From the NCBI GenBank assembly GCA_900538545.1, contig UPYK01000005.1, forward strand, positions 56,356-120,355: a DNA stretch of 64,000 bases, in the 5' to 3' direction. Position numbers and translations under genes: made by a program. The DNA comes from an uncultured Eggerthella sp. GTDB taxonomy: Bacteria; Actinomycetota; Coriobacteriia; Coriobacteriales; Eggerthellaceae. Positions 62,479 to 64,000 of this stretch are shown piece after piece; the first letter of the stretch is position 1; each line of letters starts with the position of its first letter. Below the pieces are notes generated by a model. The model saw nothing but the letters and a program-made list of their open reading frames with translations, was not told where the DNA came from and did no database searches.

Positions 62479-63900
62479 TTATTTTGCCTCTTCATCCTTT
62501 TCTTTTTTCGTCGTTTTCTTAGCCGTTGACTTTGCGGTGGATTTTTTCGCCGTGGTCTTCTTGGCTTCTTTGGGCTTTGCGGCCTTAGGCTCGACCTCGG
62601 TGACCGTTGCCTTTGCCACGATGTCGTTCAAGGCCTTCGTGCGGACAACGCCTTCAGCAATGAGCGGCAGACGACCCGCTACCTTCCATTCAGCCTCAAC
62701 AGCCACGGGATCGTCGACGTTCGCCTTCTGGAATTCAGCGGACACCTCTTCTGTAGTTGCTTCGATCTTGTTGTGACGAGCCCATGCATCGAGTGCCATA
62801 TCCTGACGGACCGTATCTTCTGCCTGCTGCTTCATGTCCTGCTTGAACTGCTCGGACGAGATCTTCATGGTGTCGAGATACTGGTCGAAAGTGTAACCAT
62901 TCTGAGAAAGCTGCTGATAGAAGGATTGCAGCAGGTTCACTTCCTGAAGTTCGCACATAGCCGTGGGCATTTCGCCTTCAACGCGAGAAGCGATGGCTGC
63001 CAAGCACTCGTTTTCGACGCGGCGCTGCTTGTTCATTTCCTTCTGATCCTTGATCGACTGCGCGATCTGCGTGCGCATATCGGCCAGGTTTTCGAAACCG
63101 AAGTTATTGTGAGCCCATTCATCGGAAAGCTCAGGAAGAACCTTCTTCTTGATGGTGTCGACCTTCACATCGAAATGGATGACGCCAGCGTCTTCACCGA
63201 GCGTCTGGCCGAGCATAGAGGAATCGGATGAGAAATCGACGTCGAAGGATTTCTCCTCGCCCTTCTTCATGCCGATGAGCTCAGCATCGAACGCTGCCGG
63301 GAAGAGGTTCACGCCCAGTTCATAGAGGCGATTCTCAGCATTGAGCTGCGAGAGCTCGTTACCATCTTTATCGGTTGCTTTGATAGTGAGCTCCACGAAT
63401 TCGCCCTGCTTGACCTTGGTGTTGGCGTTCGCGTCTTTGAAATCGGTGTAATAGTTACGCAGCTCTTCGATCTGGGCATCGATCTCCGCTTCAGTTGCTT
63501 CAGGCATCGGGATCTCGATCGATACGTTGTCATAAGAAGAAAGCTCGAAGGATGGCTTCACATCGATGGTGGTGGAGAAGGAGAACGGCTTGTTGTCCTC
63601 AACGATCTCCGTATCCATATCGAACTCAGGCTTGAAGAGCGGAACCAGATTGTGTTCATCCAGAGCGAGCGGATAGAGCTCGTTCACCAAGTCTTCAGTG
63701 AGCGAAGCTTTGACCGTATCGGCACCCATCATGTTGTCGACAACGGGACGAGGCGCCTTGCCAGGGCGGAAACCGGGGAAGTTATAGCGCTTTGCAAAAT
63801 TCTTGTAAGCCTGTTTGATGCGCGTATTGACTTCTTTTGCATCGATCTCGAAAGAAAGCTTTACCTTGTTGTCCTCGAGGGCCTCTACTGTTGTTTTCAC
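62479..63900 (-). CDS. tig: Trigger factor with full PPIase domain
   Basis: A 473-residue ribosome-associated chaperone. The N-terminal domain has the ribosome-docking stretch NFPGFRPGKAPRPVV near residue 40. The FKBP-type PPIase domain runs about residues 155-255 (VKQGEFVELTI to IHFDVKVD). The C-terminal chaperone arms follow, and the last 35 residues are a Lys/Ala/Thr-rich tail (KKTTAKKSTAKSTAKKTTKK) unlike the usual end. The GTG start has AAGGAG 6 bases ahead. Compare the shortened relative at 36987-38051. Confidence 0.97.
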   Translation of the reverse strand: MKTTVEALEDNKVKLSFEIDAKEVNTRIKQAYKNFAKRYNFPGFRPGKAPRPVVDNMMGADTVKASLTEDLVNELYPLALDEHNLVPLFKPEFDMDTEIVEDNKPFSFSTTIDVKPSFELSSYDNVSIEIPMPEATEAEIDAQIEELRNYYTDFKDANANTKVKQGEFVELTIKATDKDGNELSQLNAENRLYELGVNLFPAAFDAELIGMKKGEEKSFDVDFSSDSSMLGQTLGEDAGVIHFDVKVDTIKKKVLPELSDEWAHNNFGFENLADMRTQIAQSIKDQKEMNKQRRVENECLAAIASRVEGEMPTAMCELQEVNLLQSFYQQLSQNGYTFDQYLDTMKISSEQFKQDMKQQAEDTVRQDMALDAWARHNKIEATTEEVSAEFQKANVDDPVAVEAEWKVAGRLPLIAEGVVRTKALNDIVAKATVTEVEPKAAKPKEAKKTTAKKSTAKSTAKKTTKKEKDEEAK

Positions 63901-63935
63901 TCAATACTCCTTTTCGGATACTTCTTGAACCGAGG

Positions 63936-64000
63936 TGGTGCGGGTGAAAGGACTTGAACCTTCACGGGGGTTGCCCACCAGAACCTAAATCTGGCGCGTC
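63936..64000 (-). tRNA. tRNA-Leu (anticodon TAG), 5' part missing
   Basis: The 3' 65 bases of a tRNA read on the minus strand. The anticodon stem CCAGA/TCTGG frames the loop TTTAGGT, giving anticodon TAG. A long variable arm TGGG/CCCC (class II tRNA), a T arm with TTCAAGT, acceptor CACCCGC, discriminator A and encoded CCA are present. The D arm and 5' acceptor lie outside the window. Confidence 0.92.

Overview
The window is chromosomal DNA from a strictly or mainly anaerobic, non-sporing bacterium, most probably a member of the class Coriobacteriia (Actinomycetota), perhaps an Eggerthellales lineage of moderate GC. This is inferred from protein flavour, not from a database search. Pointers are an anaerobic class III ribonucleotide reductase with its activase, a minimal two-gene SufC/SufB-type Fe-S system, a giant tandem 2-hydroxyacyl-CoA dehydratase activase-like protein, a PFL/DUF711 protein, a TrpB2-type enzyme under a T-box, and a rarA / AI-2E permease / alaS order. 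Most genes lie on the minus strand. No rRNA, prophage, insertion sequence or CRISPR array was seen.

Layout. 1-10.3 kb: alaS 5' part, AI-2E-family permease, DUF948-like protein, rarA, then the overlapping addB-addA pair for double-strand-break processing. 10.4-10.56 kb: a plus-strand structured RNA resembling 6S RNA. 10.6-13.7 kb: nrdD-nrdG with a promoter overlapped by two NrdR-like boxes. 13.7-17.1 kb: a palindromic repeat, an 83-residue protein, a homocysteine methyltransferase-like protein without its zinc ligands, tRNA-Ala(CGC), a possible small RNA, and trpB2 behind a tRNA-Trp T-box. 17.1-20.5 kb: phosphatase, rsmI, ridA, ilvA. 20.5-26.9 kb: a TetR regulator, a 1571-residue activase and a zinc-ribbon membrane protein. 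27.2-33.4 kb: DUF711 protein, an isolated AAA/DUF4143 ATPase in AT-richer DNA, tlyA, a long hairpin, ligA. 33.4-42.3 kb: nnrD-like, acpS, glmS, then infC-rpmI-rplT plus a trigger-factor-like gene without a PPIase domain, two membrane-anchored unknowns and a phosphosugar mutase.

42.4-48.7 kb: plus-strand sufC-sufB, several palindromic elements, acpP (minus), a formate/nitrite transporter, and a metal-resistance module of ArsR regulator, HMA metallochaperone and P1B ATPase with a clear operator. 48.8-51.2 kb: a secreted cell-wall-binding-repeat protein and an AbrB/PIN toxin-antitoxin pair with its own operator. 51.3-64 kb (minus): prmC with an unusual acidic insert, prfA, trxB-trxA, thrS, a zinc-ribbon membrane protein, valS, clpX-clpP-tig and the 3' part of tRNA-Leu(TAG).

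The most interesting items are the PPIase-less trigger-factor paralogue encoded with ribosomal proteins, the AUA start codon of infC, the acidic insertion in PrmC, the zinc-less methyltransferase homologue, the SufCB pair with a promoter-spanning palindrome, a family of 3'-end stem-loops with a conserved loop, two strong REP-like palindromes, and three candidate structured RNAs.
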